64,000 bases of DNA from Granulicella aggregans (GCF_025685565.1 NZ_JAGSYE010000001.1:2282826-2346825); one strand, 5' to 3'. Counted from the first letter of the stretch, positions 18,243 through 27,162 are shown. Notes: a model not told the origin generated them from the sequence alone. Made by a program: numbers and translations.

Positions 18243-19817
18243 TCAGTTGGCTTGGCGAAGCTCGATGGTGCCGACCTGCACATTGGCCTCCGGACGGAAA
18301 GCCCTCAGGACCTCTGGCCGGATGGCCTGCGGCGCTGCCGCCGCTCCAGGAGACCCAATCGGCACGCGACCGTCGGTGGCCTCAAACGTGATGGTGACGC
18401 CGGCGGTCGTCGGGGATACGTTCAGCGCTCGCAGCTGGTCGGAGAGATCGAACTCCAGCGTGCGGACGCTGGGCTGATCGCGATGGTGGAAGGCGTTGAA
18501 CCAGTTGATCGTTCCCACAAACTGCCGCTCGCCGGGATTGCCTTGCTTCGACACGTATACGTTCAGCAGTGTTCCTGGGGGGCTGTAGGCCTTGACGTCG
18601 CGCAGCACCAGGATGCTGCTGGGCGTCGCGCCGACTGGCTTTACCAGCGCCTGCATCTTGGCGACCGGTACCGCAATATCGACCGTGATATGCGGCCCAT
18701 TGATCGGCAGCGGCTTGGACGCGCCTACAACGTTAGGGAAACGTTCTTCTGTCGACATGATTTGGAATGCTAATTCCGCGTGGCGGACAGGCTGCCGCGT
18801 CACCTTGCGTGAACAGGAGGCGACATTTTCATAAACGTAACCCAAGCTTGTGGAGTCTAAAAAGTCGCTCACCGGCCTGGTCTGTAGATTGCCGGTTTCA
18901 TCCGGAAAGCTGAAGGTCTGCGCCTCCCATGGCTGGCCCGTGGGTGTGGGATGCAGGTTCTGCCAGCAGGCGAAGATGCGATCGATGTTGGCATGGTGCG
19001 AATAAAAAATGGGATCGTTGCCAGCAACCGGCACGTCGCCCATATCCGCAACCGGGCAGGTGGGCCCGACGGCGCAGTGAACATAGCCATGGATGCCAGT
19101 CTCAACGCCGTACTCGAAGCTGAGGTAGTTTGGATTTCTCAGTGCCGCGTCGATGTTGGTCGAAGTTGCACTCAGAGTTGAGCTTCCGTTCATCCCGGGG
19201 TCGCGCCTCGGGTCGTACATCGTCGAGGAAGTATTGCGAAACTCAGCCGGAATGGCTTCCTGAGCGGAGTTGGTGTAGTCCCAATAAGGCAGACGCAGTG
19301 TATTGTCCTGCGCCGCCCAGCGCAGTACGCGCTCAAAGTAATACAAGTACATGCGGTGCCAGCCAAAGAAATTCGCCTGCCCTGCGCCCGAGTCCGACGA
19401 GTGCTTGCACGTGGCCCATACCGCCTGCGCGATCTGGTCCGGCGGGGTCTGGTCGGCGATGTTGTTGTAGTACGAAACGTAGCTGCCAAGGCCACTATTG
19501 TTGAGGTCCGCAATGTGCAGCGCGACGGTGCCGTCCATGCTCTGCGGACCGTAGTAGCCGTGGATGTTGGCCCAGTACTTCCAACTCCGGCGGAAGTCGA
19601 CCGAGGCTGGCAGCGCGTTGTCCAGCGACTTCATCTTCAGCACTGCCTTCTTCAGGCTGGCCAGACGTGCCGCTCCGCCCGGCCCACTGATGAAAGTCTG
19701 CCATTTCATGCGGACCTGTGGGGAAGACTGCGCCTGCGTGGCGACGCCTTCGAACGACAGCGTCAGAAAGACCATGAAAATGCAGTGCAGCAGACGACGG
19801 AGAGTGGCGCTCTTCAT
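18243..19817 (-). CDS. Secreted tyrosinase / polyphenol oxidase
   Basis: A 524-residue type-3 copper protein with an N-terminal signal peptide (basic MKSATLRR, hydrophobic core, cleavage near ATQAQ). It would oxidise phenols to quinones outside the cytoplasm. CuA candidates are the His of IHGYYG, the His of ATCKH and the His of FFGWHRMYLYYFE. There is a 6-residue insertion before FFGWHR relative to common family spacing. CuB is intact: GIHGYVH (HxxxH) and the HH of IFYSHHANIDR. PYWDY is the usual core motif. A C-terminal domain of about 160 residues resembles the plant-type polyphenol oxidase tail. Unlike the fusion at 2343 this copy looks catalytically complete. It is flanked by two members of the YkuD-like family region. 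The ATG is at 19817. Confidence 0.85.
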   Translation of the reverse strand: MKSATLRRLLHCIFMVFLTLSFEGVATQAQSSPQVRMKWQTFISGPGGAARLASLKKAVLKMKSLDNALPASVDFRRSWKYWANIHGYYGPQSMDGTVALHIADLNNSGLGSYVSYYNNIADQTPPDQIAQAVWATCKHSSDSGAGQANFFGWHRMYLYYFERVLRWAAQDNTLRLPYWDYTNSAQEAIPAEFRNTSSTMYDPRRDPGMNGSSTLSATSTNIDAALRNPNYLSFEYGVETGIHGYVHCAVGPTCPVADMGDVPVAGNDPIFYSHHANIDRIFACWQNLHPTPTGQPWEAQTFSFPDETGNLQTRPVSDFLDSTSLGYVYENVASCSRKVTRQPVRHAELAFQIMSTEERFPNVVGASKPLPINGPHITVDIAVPVAKMQALVKPVGATPSSILVLRDVKAYSPPGTLLNVYVSKQGNPGERQFVGTINWFNAFHHRDQPSVRTLEFDLSDQLRALNVSPTTAGVTITFEATDGRVPIGSPGAAAAPQAIRPEVLRAFRPEANVQVGTIELRQAN

Positions 19818-19839
19818 GGGATTCTCCCGCGACCGCCAT

Positions 19840-19878
19840 CAAATATAGTTTCCGGAATTTTGTCAAGAGCTATATTTG
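19840..19878 (-). promoter_or_regulatory. Inverted-repeat operator ahead of the tyrosinase gene
   Basis: CAAATATAG (19840-19848) and CTATATTTG (19870-19878) form a perfect 9-bp inverted repeat, 21 bases apart, just upstream of the tyrosinase start. Between the arms a minus-strand TTGACA (19866-19861) could be a -35 box; the -10 is poor. The outer arm reads ACTACAAATATAG on the minus strand, which is close to BlaI/CopY-type TACA-n-TGTA boxes. The regulator is a guess. Confidence 0.45.
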
Positions 19879-20009
19879 TAGTCGCCGGAATTTAAGTCTG
19901 AGCGGCACAGTCGCCTATTGAAAGTGCTTCCGAGCAGACCGCAAGGCAGACGCACTTTCGGCTTGCCCTCGCGTCGCGGTGCGGCCACAACAAACATGAA
20001 TAAAACCTT

Positions 20010-21515
20010 TCAATGGATGTCTCTTGAGTAAGCCCAAAGGGTCATGCGCTGTCCCTCACTTAAGGCTCTCCTGAGGAATGCCTTAGCTGGCCAGCCTGAC
20101 GAGATAGGTGCCCTTAGATCACATGGTAAGGTTTCACGATATGGCTCTCGAATCACATTGGAATAGATCTGGCTGTCGTTCAGGAAGCCACCAATGTTAA
20201 TGATCTGCCGGCAAGAGCAGAGGCAATCCACTTCTACTAGAAACATGCACAATGCTTCTTTGTCGATCCGATGGATATATCTGCCGGTAGCCTCTTGTTG
20301 TTCAAATTGCTTGGGCACAACTCGAAAATCCTCAAAGTGCGCCGTCAAACATTGCTGGACATACTCGGAGTCGGTAGCGATAAATACCGGAACCCGCGAT
20401 GGGATCATGTAAAGAGCCGCAAGTGTAGCGTCCAACTCGGACTTGATTCGATGGGGTTGACGATGGTCGTTTGCCGCTTCAGTAACTCTGACTCGAATGC
20501 CAAGTCGATCGTGAACTCCGATTTGCCTCCCATAGTCATCCGCTTGTGCTTGTAATAAAGGGCAAAGCTTTGCGATGAGTGGGGCGGCCGGTAATGGGAT
20601 ACGCTTACCCAGGGTCTCTGCTATCTCGCAGTCCCAGGCGAAGAAGCGATCGACCGGAGTTTCACGAGGGGCCAACGCGTGCAGCGTCTCCCACTTATGT
20701 AGAACCCTGCCGGCTCGTACCTGGCCCGATATGTTTCTTAGCTCTTCCTCAGATATATTCTCTATCTCAACTCCGGGAATGTCTTCGAATAAGTCTTCAT
20801 GCCGGCAATAAGAGACTCCGGAAGTTACACCCCAAAGCATCCGCATAGAATAGCCTGACAGCTGTGCGAATCCTCTCACTTGCTGTAAAACGCGATAGCG
20901 GTGACGGACACCGCTGGTTTGAGAAGTCGCGCATACGATATGCTTTGCTCCGCCCGACATGAGTTCGGTTGCAATCGGCGGCGGATCGCCCTCGTCATAT
21001 TGCGGATCTAGAGTTACGCGAGTACTTCTGGCAGAGATACTCGTTACCTCTATGTCACATTTCACCGATAACTCGGCACGAACTTTAGTGATCAGGTCGC
21101 GCAAATCATCGTCATACATCCTAACTGATCCGTTGGTCGCATAGAGCAGACCGCTCTTTGGCTCCGGCGTTCCACCATGAATCAGGAGCACATGGCGATC
21201 GTACTGGGTGGCAAGCATTGCCTGACCGGAAGCGGGTTCAAGCACGATCATGCCGGCACGACCATACTTGCCGGCGTCGAATACACTCCCAAATCCTGTA
21301 TGGACAATGCCCCGAACTCTATACTCTCCAATGGGCGTGTCACCATAAGGCAATAGAGGCGACCGGAATGGATTCCCGTGTTCGCTTGCAGCGAAATCGT
21401 TTGCTCTTCCACATACCGAAAACGGTCCTAGCAGCAAGTTGCCGCTACTTGTTAGGAGCGATAATAGGCCGGTCCGATTGCGATCAGAAGAGAAGGAAAT
21501 TTTGATTTCAAGCAT
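20010..21515 (-). CDS. YkuD-like domain fused to putative fucosyltransferase-like domain
   Basis: A 501-residue third member of the YkuD-like set. Residues 1-145 align gap-free with the other two, again with C35, H46, GDTPIGEY (58-65), HVLLIHGG (108-115) and TNGSVRM (127-133, Ser at the Cys position). It has no SGD repeats. Residues about 200-500 look like a Rossmann-type sugar transferase: GFAQLSGYSMRMLWG, then IGVHDRLGIRVRVTEA (compare the HxRxxD loop of NodZ/O-fucosyltransferase-like enzymes) and PVFIATDSEYVQQCL. That assignment is by pattern only. There is no signal peptide. GGAGG lies six bases before the ATG. It could glycosylate its repeat-bearing relatives (inference). Confidence 0.65.
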   Translation of the reverse strand: MLEIKISFSSDRNRTGLLSLLTSSGNLLLGPFSVCGRANDFAASEHGNPFRSPLLPYGDTPIGEYRVRGIVHTGFGSVFDAGKYGRAGMIVLEPASGQAMLATQYDRHVLLIHGGTPEPKSGLLYATNGSVRMYDDDLRDLITKVRAELSVKCDIEVTSISARSTRVTLDPQYDEGDPPPIATELMSGGAKHIVCATSQTSGVRHRYRVLQQVRGFAQLSGYSMRMLWGVTSGVSYCRHEDLFEDIPGVEIENISEEELRNISGQVRAGRVLHKWETLHALAPRETPVDRFFAWDCEIAETLGKRIPLPAAPLIAKLCPLLQAQADDYGRQIGVHDRLGIRVRVTEAANDHRQPHRIKSELDATLAALYMIPSRVPVFIATDSEYVQQCLTAHFEDFRVVPKQFEQQEATGRYIHRIDKEALCMFLVEVDCLCSCRQIINIGGFLNDSQIYSNVIREPYRETLPCDLRAPISSGWPAKAFLRRALSEGQRMTLWAYSRDIH

Positions 21516-22123
21516 GATCCTCCGTTATAGCCTCTGTCCTGTGGCTCCCGAAAAGTACAGAGCGCATTAAGAAGCCGACGACGTGCAACAGTGTCGATGC
21601 CAGTGAGCATACATGGACTTCACTGACGCCACAGCTGAGCATGTATAAAAGACAATCTTCAAAATCCGGCCACCCGCCCCGGTGCGAGGTGGAAGCATCT
21701 ACGGCCTTCGACTGGACTTTCGAAGTCCTCTGATCGATAACGTAACCCGGCGAGCGCGAGGGTGTTATTAGCAGAAAAGCATGTAGATAGCAGTCGCGAA
21801 TTGTCGATCGGGGAAGCTAAATAAGCCCATGGCGATGCGGAAATACAGTTTGTTGATCTTTTCACGGACAACCGGAAAGAAATCATGGCAAGGCTGAAGT
21901 GAAAGACCGTCTTTACTTCGCTCGGCGCATCCGGACAAAAGGATCGCCCCGTCAGCAGACTTTCAGTACGATGGCGCAGGCTCCCGCCATTGCAGGGGGT
22001 CCGGACCGTGTGGCGGAGAAGGGAATTGTCCCTGCCGTAAGTGTTGTCAAATGAATTGCATGGTCAAAGATGTCATTCCAATGGCCGTTTCGATTCTGCC
22101 TCCAGGGTCGCCGCCTACGCGGG
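21516..22123. other. Intergenic region without convincing genes
   Basis: About 600 bp between two minus-strand genes. It should hold the promoter for the YkuD-like gene at its left end and the end of the flavoprotein transcript at the right. Short frames show no family resemblance and poor start signals. No strong hairpin or repeat was noticed. Confidence 0.35.
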
Positions 22124-23548
22124 TTATGCCGCTTCGACGGAGACCGGAGCTGCGGAGAGCAGCACGATTAACCCTTCCATGAGCGTTGGGTGGGCCAGGA
22201 CTGCGTCGCGGATCGGGGTATAAGGGAGGTTGCCGATCATCGCGATCTGGATGGCCGACATGATCTCTCCACCGTCGACGCCAAAGACCGTGAAGCCGAG
22301 GATGCGATCGTCTGCACCAACCAACGCCTTCATGAATCCGCGTGTCTCTGAGAGCGTCCGTGTGCGTAAGACGGAAGCCATTGGAATCTTGAAGAGGCGG
22401 TAGGAGATGCCTTTGGCTTTGGCCTCCCCTTCGGTCAACCCAACGTGTGCCAGCTCGGGGTCTGTAAACATGGAAGACGGAACCAGGCGACCCGTGGTGA
22501 CGCGGTTGCCGCCACTGAGACTGTCGCGCAGGATGCGGAAGTCGTCGAAGGCGATGTGCGTGAATTGCGGGCTGCCAGCCACTTCGCCGTTGGCCCATAC
22601 TCCCTTGGCCGAAGTCTTCAGATGTTCATCGACCTTGATATATCCGCTTTCTGTAACGGCTACGCCGGCTAGCTCGAGACCAAGTCCCTGCGTCTTTGGC
22701 GTGCGTCCCAAGGCGACGAGCAAGTGGCTTGCCTGGACGGTCTCCTCTTTGCTCTGGTGAAGGTATGTGACCGCTACGGACTGACCCGAAGTACCCATCA
22801 CGTTCTGTATTGTGGCGTCGAGAATCAGCTCAATGCCTTCATCATGGAAGAGGGTTTCCAATCCGGATGTAACTTCCGAGTCTTCGCGATGAAGCAGCGT
22901 TGCGTTGCGATCGAGAATGGAGACCTTACTGCCGAGACGGCGCATCGCTTGTGCGAACTCCAGGCCAATAGAGCCTCCGCCCAGAATCAGAAGATGGGAG
23001 GGAATCTCATCCCGTCCCTGTGCTTCGATATGCGTCATCGGTTTTGCGGCTTTAAAGCCTGGAATAGCGTTGCGCGTAGCGTACGTGCCGGTTCTGATGA
23101 CCACGTTGGTTCCACGCAGGCGGCGTGTGCCGCCTGTTTGCAGATTGACCTCGATGGTCCGCGGGCCGACGAAGTGTCCGTGACCGAGGATGAAGTTCAC
23201 GCCGCTGGTTTCGAAGTTGTGGACGTGTATGTCGACAAGGCCCTTGACCATGGTTCGCTTGCGGTCGGTCACCTTGCTCATGTTGACGGTGTATCCGGGG
23301 GTTGAAATGCTGAACTCTTCGACACGCGCGAAGTAGGAGGCTACCTTCGCGCTGTGAATGAAGTTGTTGCTGGGGAGGCAAGCGATGTTCGGGCAAGAGC
23401 CGCCGATCCAACGCTGCTCGATAACAGCGACCCGTTTGCCTTGCCTTGCGAACGTCCAGGCAAGAAACTTCGATCCTTCTCCACTGCCCAGAACGACGAG
23501 GTCATACTCTTCGGGTGGTTGATTCGCATCCGCTTCGATCATTGTCAT
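22124..23548 (-). CDS. MerA-like class I pyridine nucleotide-disulfide oxidoreductase
   Basis: A FAD/NAD(P)H flavoprotein of about 474 residues from the ATG at 23548. That start has AGGAG 7 bases upstream and lies 17 bases beyond the previous stop; a longer frame overlaps the upstream gene and is rejected. The FAD fold is DLVVLGSGEGSKFLAW, followed by the redox pair GGSCPNIACLPSNN (Cys52 and Cys57). The NAD(P) site is LLILGGGSIGLEFAQ, and the dimer domain ends in AHPTLMEG. The active-site pair marks a mercuric-reductase/dihydrolipoamide-dehydrogenase-like enzyme. There is no N-terminal HMA domain, no C-terminal Cys pair and no mer gene nearby, so a different disulfide or quinone substrate is likely. 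It forms an operon with a protoglobin. Confidence 0.82.
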   Translation of the reverse strand: MTMIEADANQPPEEYDLVVLGSGEGSKFLAWTFARQGKRVAVIEQRWIGGSCPNIACLPSNNFIHSAKVASYFARVEEFSISTPGYTVNMSKVTDRKRTMVKGLVDIHVHNFETSGVNFILGHGHFVGPRTIEVNLQTGGTRRLRGTNVVIRTGTYATRNAIPGFKAAKPMTHIEAQGRDEIPSHLLILGGGSIGLEFAQAMRRLGSKVSILDRNATLLHREDSEVTSGLETLFHDEGIELILDATIQNVMGTSGQSVAVTYLHQSKEETVQASHLLVALGRTPKTQGLGLELAGVAVTESGYIKVDEHLKTSAKGVWANGEVAGSPQFTHIAFDDFRILRDSLSGGNRVTTGRLVPSSMFTDPELAHVGLTEGEAKAKGISYRLFKIPMASVLRTRTLSETRGFMKALVGADDRILGFTVFGVDGGEIMSAIQIAMIGNLPYTPIRDAVLAHPTLMEGLIVLLSAAPVSVEAA

Positions 23549-23565
23549 TGGCGGCTCCTGCGGGA

Positions 23566-24177
23566 TTACCATTCGTTCTTCGCTTTGGCTAGGTCCATGT
23601 AGAGCCGGGACCACAGTGCGATTTGCAATTGAAGGGAGCGGCACCATGCACGATGCATGGCATCGACTTCGTCCGCGGAAGCTGGACCGTACCCGAGGTA
23701 GGGCTTGATCGTGTCGTTCAGCACCGCAACAAATGCAGCGATATCACGGAAGGGAACGTAGGCGGTGGACTCAACGCCATCCGCCTGGTTCTTTTTTAGG
23801 CTTGTATGCCTGAGAGCGATCTCCTGCTGATAGTTCAGCCAGTCCTGATCGTAAGGACGCAGACAGGTATCCAAGATCCACTGCTCAAAACGTAGGTTGC
23901 TCTGCGCGAGATACTTCGGGATGGGTTCGCCAGCGGGAGTTCGCGAGTGACGTGCGAGGTTCGGGATGCTGGCTATGATGCCACTCCGCCAGTGTTCCAC
24001 GATTTGCCGGGTCTGGCTTTCGAGCACAGCTCCGGCTTTGCGCAGGTATTGCACGTCCTCTGCGGTGAAGCCTACAGCGACCTTCAGATCCTCGAGCTCC
24101 TTAAGGGAGACTGGCGAGGTGCCAACCTCTGCCGAGCCGTATGTGTATGCAAGCGTTCCGGCTATAACCTTGGCCAT
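23566..24177 (-). CDS. Protoglobin
   Basis: A 203-residue single-domain protoglobin, a haem protein that binds O2, CO and NO. It matches the family along its length: YTYGSAEVGTSPVSLKELE, FTAEDVQYLRKAG, FEQWILDTCLRPYDQDWLNYQ and EIALRHTSLKKNQ. His124 is the expected proximal haem ligand. No sensor output domain follows, so it is probably a gas-binding or detoxifying globin. AAAGGAG precedes the ATG. The flavoprotein 17 bases downstream could serve as an electron partner (inference). Confidence 0.9.
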   Translation of the reverse strand: MAKVIAGTLAYTYGSAEVGTSPVSLKELEDLKVAVGFTAEDVQYLRKAGAVLESQTRQIVEHWRSGIIASIPNLARHSRTPAGEPIPKYLAQSNLRFEQWILDTCLRPYDQDWLNYQQEIALRHTSLKKNQADGVESTAYVPFRDIAAFVAVLNDTIKPYLGYGPASADEVDAMHRAWCRSLQLQIALWSRLYMDLAKAKNEW

Positions 24178-24604
24178 CGAGGTGCTCCTTTATCTTTATG
24201 AAGGTAAAGTCCTTCGCTATTTATGAACTCCAGACGCGAGGTGCAATACGAGCCACCTCCGAAACCATGGAAGTTAGCCTGTACATTTCATCAGGTGAGA
24301 CATTATGAATTCTTTCAGCCACTGCATTTTAGATCGCTTATGCCCTTGCGCAGGTTTTATTTTGAGGAGCTCTATCCTCCGTGGGTATAAGCGATCTTTA
24401 GACGAGCTAACTCAACAGACTAAGAAACAAGTGTTAACCGGTGTTCGTGTTCGTCTTGAAAAAACGGAGCGGCATCGCATTTATCTGCTATGGTACGGGC
24501 CAAGGGGCGAAGTGTCCTGCGCCGAGTGTCCGACCGACGCTACGTTCCATCCGGATCTGGCGAAACTTGCTCCCAGCCTTGAGATGAAGACGAAAGGAAC
24601 GATC
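24178..24604. promoter_or_regulatory. Divergent region between protoglobin and DUF302 genes
   Basis: About 430 bp carrying both promoters. An open frame from 24305 continues into the DUF302 gene but encodes no recognisable domain, so it is treated as untranslated. A possible plus-strand TTGAAA (near 24456) with ATTTAT 17 bases on is only a weak promoter. Confidence 0.35.
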
Positions 24605-24997
24605 ATGGAAACAGGGAATAACGGGATCTCGCATATCACCACTGCAAAGTCTGTAAAAGATGTGCTCGCGCATCTCTTATCGCTTCTGCAGATAAAAAGA
24701 ATTACCGTGTTTGCGGTCGTTGACCACAGTGGAGAAGCGGCCAAGGTGGGCATGGAGATGCACGACACAAAGCTCGTCATCTTTGGCAATCCTCGAGCCG
24801 GAACGCCAGCCATGCTCGCTGCACCAGACTGCGCTCTCGATCTCCCGCTCAAGATTCTGATTGCGGAAGGCCCGGATGGCCGCACAAAGATCAGCTACAA
24901 CTCTCCCGCCTTCTTACAGACGCGGTATGGATTGGAGCCAGACTTTGCGAAACCCCTCGCGGCAATTGAGCAGATAGCTGCGGCTCTCGACAACTGA
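24605..24997 (+). CDS. DUF302 family protein
   Basis: A protein of about 130 residues starting METGNNGISH at 24605, preceded by AAAGGAACG. The whole length fits DUF302: HITTAKSVKDVLAHLLSLL, ITVFAVVDHSGEAAKVGM, TKLVIFGNPRAGTPAM, PLKILIAEGPDG and a YNSPAFLQTRYGL tail. DUF302 proteins are small alpha/beta proteins often encoded near redox or metal-stress genes. The reaction is unknown. The frame could be extended to 24305, but the added 100 residues resemble nothing and would make it far longer than the family. It is divergent from the protoglobin/flavoprotein operon. Confidence 0.82.
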   Translation: METGNNGISHITTAKSVKDVLAHLLSLLQIKRITVFAVVDHSGEAAKVGMEMHDTKLVIFGNPRAGTPAMLAAPDCALDLPLKILIAEGPDGRTKISYNSPAFLQTRYGLEPDFAKPLAAIEQIAAALDN

Positions 24998-25030
24998 GAT
25001 TCGAGCGAGCCGATCGTCGCGCCGAGTCCG

Positions 25031-25220
25031 TTATTTGAGGGTCGACGTGCCGCGTGGGCCAGCGAAGTCGCGGATATCGAAGGTGTCGAGAATTCCTCCA
25101 GGATCTTTCACCTGCAGGACGAGACTTACATACGTTGGTCCCTGGAAATAAGGTAGACGGATCGTATGTCATCCTCCATTGAGCGTCACTGACCCGTTGA
25201 CAATCCGCAGCGGAAGAGCT
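25031..25220 (-). pseudogene. 3' remnant of a beta-rich protein gene, with in-frame stop
   Basis: On the minus strand one frame reads LRIVNGSVTLNGG, a TGA (25171-25169), then HTIRLPYFQGPTYVSLVLQ, VKDPGGILDTFDIRDF and a TAA at 25033-25031. The composition is strongly protein-like across the stop, so this is the C-terminal end of a decayed gene with a nonsense codon. No 5' part was found upstream. The family is not recognised. Confidence 0.5.
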
Positions 25221-25938
25221 GGGTCACAACAAGGACATCGCGCTATACGAGCCAGTCCGTGAGCGTGTCTCGGTTCGAGTTGGTGTTTAGGCCTTTGGCT
25301 GGTGTACCGCTGACTGGCGCGTCGCGGTGTGGGCCCGCAGGTGGCCATTGCTGGCATATGTTGCCGCTAGATAGGGATAAGTACCGTCTTGGAGACCAAC
25401 CCGAAGGGAAAACCGGACAGGTGATTTCATGTATCGCGCCCCTTTTAGGGCTGATACACCGATCACAGCGACTTTTCCGATTATGCCTTGCAAATTGGGT
25501 AGCAGAGTGCTAGTTAACCTATTAACCGTAACAAAATGAATCACTTACAAATCTATAGCGGAGAGTGGGATTCTCTTCTGCCATTACGATGAAGATCTTC
25601 AGAATGAGCTATATAAAGCGTTTCACCCGCTTCAGACAAGGGTTTCATAGCCGTTGCAGCATGTCAGATCATACGGTGCCATATGGACTTGGGTCGACGG
25701 AAAACCGGGAAAAGTGTCACAGGAGTGTCACAAACTTCAGCACGTATCGAGCATAAACCTGGAGCTGATTCGGGCATTCTGATTTGTGCCCTTCACACAA
25801 TTGGTTGGTTATTATTAGCAACTTCTGAGATCATCCGATCACGCAACGGATGGTCATTCGCCCGCGAGCGCATGCCAATCCAGTCCGGACGGTGAAGAGT
25901 CCACGAACCATTTCCTGCCGCCGAACGTAAATAGATAT
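25221..25938. other. Intergenic stretch, no supported gene
   Basis: About 720 bp with several short frames on both strands, none with a family resemblance or a good ribosome site. The right part (25500-25940) is AT-richer than the surroundings and probably holds the promoter of the Sel1-repeat gene. No repeats or hairpins stand out. Confidence 0.35.
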
Positions 25939-25962
25939 GTGAAATTCCGGAGGATCAAAAAC

Positions 25963-27033
25963 ATGCCGGGCACACGACTCGCGGCTCTCATACTTGCCGC
26001 ATTCTCCATCACCGCCCTGGGCGCGCAGGACACGACCGCAACCGCGAACCAGCCTTCAGGCCGCCCCGCTCATGTTTCCGCAGGGCCGCGGCCACCCCTC
26101 GTCTTTCAGACGGAAGAACCCGAGGTTCCCCCGGTGATGCATCTATGCATCGCCCGCTGCTTTCCGATCATGTGGGACAAGGACCACTACATCAATTTCG
26201 GGCCGGAAAACACGAGCATTTATACAGTCGAGAGGTTCACCCGCGAATCAATCGTCATGCACCGCACGGATAAGGGGCGCTTTCCACTGACCGCCGACAT
26301 TACCGGTCAGATATCCGAAGACGGCAACAGCGTCGTGAAGGGGAAGATTGTCTGGACTTCGGGTAACTCCGGCTCAGGCCCCTTTACCGCCACATGGGGC
26401 AGCGCGATAGAGGACGACCAGGTACTAGGACAACGGCGCTTGCTCCACATCCCTTGCGATGCCTCCTCCCGCGTCTCCGTCGCGGAAGCCAGTGAACGCG
26501 CGGAACAACTGTTGGAAGCCAACGATCTCACCACCGCCATATGCTGGATGCGCATTGGGGCAACACAGGGCGATGCCGGAGCCCAGGGTGCCCTTGCGTC
26601 CATTTTCTATCGGGGCGTCGGAGTGCCCGTGAACATTCGCGAGGCCGCACTCTGGGCCGAGAAGGCCTCCGCTCAAGGTAACTATCTCGGCGAACACGTT
26701 TTGTCGAACATGTACGCCAAAGGAGACGCCAAGCCTAAAGATGCCGCCAAGGCCGAATACTGGAGAGCCAAGTACGAGAAAGACAAACTTGCGCACGACC
26801 GCGCGGAGGAAGAAGCAAAGGAAGCGCAACGCCAGCGCGCCCAGGCACAGGCGCAGCAAAATGAGGAGGCCGAGATCCTGCTACTGCGACTGCTGGTGGG
26901 CGCATTCTCCGCGGATTCCGATAGCGGCGGCGGTATGCCCAGAAACAATGGTTATGGGCAATCGGTCACTGCGTGTCACCAGGGATTTGCCCTCGCATGC
27001 GGCAGGGTCGGCGAGGCTCCTCCACCCGAATAA
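25963..27033 (+). CDS. Secreted Sel1-repeat protein
   Basis: A protein of about 356 residues. The ATG at 25963 has GGAGGA nine bases upstream and is preferred to the GTG at 25939. It starts with a signal peptide (MPGTRLAALILAAFSITALGAQ). Residues about 55-165 are a beta-rich unknown domain. Residues about 190-285 hold Sel1-like TPR units (GDAGAQGALASIFYRGVGVPVN, LGEHVLSNMYAKGDAKPKD). An Ala/Glu/Gln coiled coil follows and the tail ends in two cysteines (CHQGFALACG). Sel1 repeats bind other proteins, so a periplasmic adaptor role is likely. No operon partner is evident. Confidence 0.75.
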   Translation: MPGTRLAALILAAFSITALGAQDTTATANQPSGRPAHVSAGPRPPLVFQTEEPEVPPVMHLCIARCFPIMWDKDHYINFGPENTSIYTVERFTRESIVMHRTDKGRFPLTADITGQISEDGNSVVKGKIVWTSGNSGSGPFTATWGSAIEDDQVLGQRRLLHIPCDASSRVSVAEASERAEQLLEANDLTTAICWMRIGATQGDAGAQGALASIFYRGVGVPVNIREAALWAEKASAQGNYLGEHVLSNMYAKGDAKPKDAAKAEYWRAKYEKDKLAHDRAEEEAKEAQRQRAQAQAQQNEEAEILLLRLLVGAFSADSDSGGGMPRNNGYGQSVTACHQGFALACGRVGEAPPPE

Positions 27034-27162
27034 ACGCGCTAATCATCTGGCTCTAAATCACATTTCAGACGGGGGCTCTCGCTCAGCCGTGCTTCGGATG
27101 CGGCCTTTCATCGGCGCTACAGCCGGATAGTCCCCCCCGAGGCCACTCCTCGCTCAAGCCCA

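Noticed and set aside
18243..19817. Missing CuA His in the secreted tyrosinase
   Set aside because: A short insertion before FFGWHR moves the likely second His to ATCKH, and IHGYYG supplies the first. The site can be complete, unlike the fusion protein.
19840..19878. Firm call of a copper-responsive cop box
   Set aside because: The match to TACAnnTGTA is imperfect and no CopY/BlaI gene is in the window; kept only as an inverted repeat.
22124..23548. Mercury-resistance operon
   Set aside because: Only a MerA-like active site is present; there is no merR, merT, merP, HMA domain or C-terminal Cys pair.
24305..24604. Hundred-residue N-terminal extension of the DUF302 protein
   Set aside because: No resemblance to the family, and a better ribosome site lies at the 24605 ATG.
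25287..25544. 85-codon minus-strand frame
   Set aside because: No family resemblance or ribosome site; composition is not convincing.
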